Shown here one piece after another: positions 7,440 through 8,346 of a stretch of 8,346 bases of DNA. Numbering within the stretch: position 1 is the first letter of the stretch; the number at the start of each line of letters is the position of its first letter. Origin of the DNA: Bacteroidota bacterium (lineage in GTDB: Bacteria; Bacteroidota; Bacteroidia; Chitinophagales; Chitinophagaceae); assembly GCA_028877045.1 (NCBI GenBank), contig JAGWPQ010000111.1, positions 1-8,346 on the forward strand, written 5' to 3'. The position numbers and the translations under genes are program-made. Under the pieces are notes generated by a model that saw only the letters and a list, made by a program, of their open reading frames with translations, was not told the DNA's origin and did not search any database.

Positions 7440-7476
7440 GGTTTTTCAACAAAAAAGATATTTTTTTTGAGAAACC
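7440..7476 (-). terminator. Long hairpin between the RidA gene and atpD (candidate terminator)
   Basis: Bases 7440-7449 pair with 7467-7476, and 7451-7456 (six A) pair with 7461-7466 (six T), giving 16 paired positions, one bulged base (7450), one mismatch or wobble (7445/7471) and a 4-base loop. It lies 39 bases past the RidA stop and just upstream of the atpDC -7 box. It may end the aquaporin-RidA transcript, but no good U tract follows the stem on the minus strand; the T run is inside the 3' arm. Confidence 0.45.
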
Positions 7477-7514
7477 CATCCTGTTTGTTGTGAGCCGATA
7501 AATGACCTATAAAA

Positions 7515-8027
7515 TTATTCTACCTCAACGATCATCTCCACTTCAACGGGGATATTCATCGGCAGTGAAGAAACGCCGATGGCCGAACGTGCATGTTTTC
7601 CATTTTCGCCAAATATTTCTACCATCAGATCAGAAAAACCATTCATGACTTTTGGCTGATCGTAGAAATCAGGGCTGCCATTAACCATGCCCAACACTTT
7701 TACGATCTTTTTTACTTTCTTCAGATCACCCAACATATCTTTCAATACTGCTATTTGATTGATAGCAGTTAATCGTGCAGCTTCATAACCCTGTTCAATG
7801 GTCAGATCTTTTCCAAGTTTTCCGGTGATATATGTTCCGGTTTTTTGCAACGGGCCTTTACCCGCCAGATAAATTAAATTGCCGGTTCTAACTGCATTTA
7901 CATAATTGGCAATGGGTTTTGGTACAGCAGGCAATTCAATTCCTTTTGCTTTTAAATTTTCTTCAGGTGTTTGTGCAAATACATAATTGCACATCAATGA
8001 AAAAATGATCAATAAAATATTTTTCAT
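7515..8027 (-). CDS. RidA-family (YjgF/YER057c/UK114) protein with signal peptide
   Basis: A 170-residue protein. Residues 1-18 look like a Sec signal peptide (MKN, hydrophobic core ILLIIFSLMCNYV, cleavage after VFA before Q19); C13 does not sit in a lipobox. Residues about 38-170 are a RidA fold: NAVRTGNLIYLAGKGP, EQGYEAARLTAINQIAVLK, then the C-terminal HARSAIGVSSLPMNIPVEVEMI. R147 and E162 keep the 15-residue spacing of R105 and E120 in E. coli RidA, the residues binding and acting on the imine substrate. Classical RidA is a cytoplasmic enamine/imine deaminase that removes 2-aminoacrylate. A longer protein (about 128 is usual) with a leader suggests an exported member of a RidA subfamily, so its substrate may differ. 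The ATG at 8027 is preferred because the leader begins there. It follows the aquaporin gene by 26 bases and is probably in the same transcript. Family clear; periplasmic location inferred. Confidence 0.9.
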   Translation of the reverse strand: MKNILLIIFSLMCNYVFAQTPEENLKAKGIELPAVPKPIANYVNAVRTGNLIYLAGKGPLQKTGTYITGKLGKDLTIEQGYEAARLTAINQIAVLKDMLGDLKKVKKIVKVLGMVNGSPDFYDQPKVMNGFSDLMVEIFGENGKHARSAIGVSSLPMNIPVEVEMIVEVE

Positions 8028-8041
8028 AAAATCATTTTATG
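8025..8041. repeat. 17-base perfect palindrome over the RidA start codon
   Basis: CATAAAAT and ATTTTATG are exact reverse complements around a single central base (8033). The left arm includes the RidA start codon. It lies in the 26-base gap between the aquaporin stop and the RidA start. It could be an operator or a small mRNA hairpin hiding the start, but an AT-rich palindrome of this size can also occur by chance. Confidence 0.4.
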
Positions 8042-8053
8042 GTGAATGAATAA

Positions 8054-8346
8054 TTATCCGATCACCTGAAATAAAAAAGCAGCTATTAATCCGCCAAGAA
8101 TTGGTCCGATGATCGGGACCCAACTATAACTCCAATCGCTTGTTCCTTTATGTTTTATTGGCAAAATGGCATGAGCTATTCTTGGTCCCAGATCTCTTGC
8201 CGGATTAATGGCATAACCTGTTGGCCCGCCCAAACTCAGTCCGATTGCCAAAACAATAAATGCAACGGGTAATGCATCCAAAGCCCCTAAACTATTTGCA
8301 GGTGCTGCAATTTTTAAAACTGCAAACACCAAAACAATGGTTCCAA
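8054..8346 (-). CDS. MIP-family channel, aquaporin/glycerol facilitator, C-terminal part (5' end outside window)
   Basis: The frame is open to the right edge and ends at TAA 8056-8054, giving about 96 visible residues. The second NPA half-helix motif is intact in GLSLGGPTGYAINPARDLGPR, with the selectivity-filter arginine after NPA. The aspartate following it (NPARD) is typical of glycerol facilitators (GlpF has NPARDFGP), so glycerol or other small uncharged solutes are more likely than water alone; this is inference. Two hydrophobic helices flank the motif (before it, LPVAFIVLAIGLSL; after it, VPIIGPILGGLIAAFLFQVIG), and the short C-terminus ends at the last helix. The first NPA motif and the helices before it are outside the window. 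A TTG at 8332 is not the true start because the frame continues upstream with hydrophobic residues. It is 26 bases upstream of the RidA gene and on the same strand. Confidence 0.9.
   Translation of the reverse strand, partial: GTIVLVFAVLKIAAPANSLGALDALPVAFIVLAIGLSLGGPTGYAINPARDLGPRIAHAILPIKHKGTSDWSYSWVPIIGPILGGLIAAFLFQVIG

Noticed and set aside
7974..8027. Lipoprotein signal on the RidA-family protein
   Set aside because: The cysteine at residue 13 is preceded by SLM, which does not fit a lipobox, and a normal signal peptidase I site (VFA-Q) follows.

Overview
This window looks like ordinary chromosome from a member of the Bacteroidota, most likely a Chitinophagaceae-like lineage. The grounds are a type IX secretion (T9SS) C-terminal sorting tail on a secreted protease, a TAnnTTTG-type -7 promoter element ahead of atpD, little sign of Shine-Dalgarno sequences, AT-rich spacers, and an atpD-atpC pair standing apart from the other ATP synthase genes. 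The genus-level placement is inference.

Layout, left to right. (1) Bases 1-331, plus strand: the C-terminal part of a membrane PAP2-family phosphatase, cut by the left edge. (2) A 51-base convergent spacer with a hairpin terminator and a short REP-like motif. (3) 383-3202, minus: an exported two-domain M16 zinc metallopeptidase. (4) 3358-5394, minus: a secreted subtilisin-like S8 peptidase with a T9SS tail. (5) 5477-7326, minus: atpD and atpC, the beta and epsilon subunits of F1 ATPase, bounded by a promoter at about 7407-7414 and a strong terminator at 5427-5460. (6) 7515-8027, minus: a RidA-family protein with a signal peptide. (7) 8054-8346, minus: the C-terminal part of an aquaporin/glycerol facilitator, cut by the right edge, probably co-transcribed with the RidA gene. 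No gene-free stretch exceeds 190 bases. I see no tRNA, rRNA, CRISPR array, insertion sequence or prophage gene.

Functionally, the atpDC pair supplies the catalytic and central-stalk subunits of ATP synthase. The two peptidases are both exported and probably degrade proteins or peptides outside the cytoplasm, but nothing in the sequence ties them into one pathway. I did not find a convincing new multi-gene system. The points most worth a second look are the exported RidA protein, the insertions in the beta subunit paired with a minimal epsilon subunit, the repeat-rich atpD-atpC spacer with two mutually exclusive hairpins, and a protease gene that starts only 32 bases after the atp terminator.
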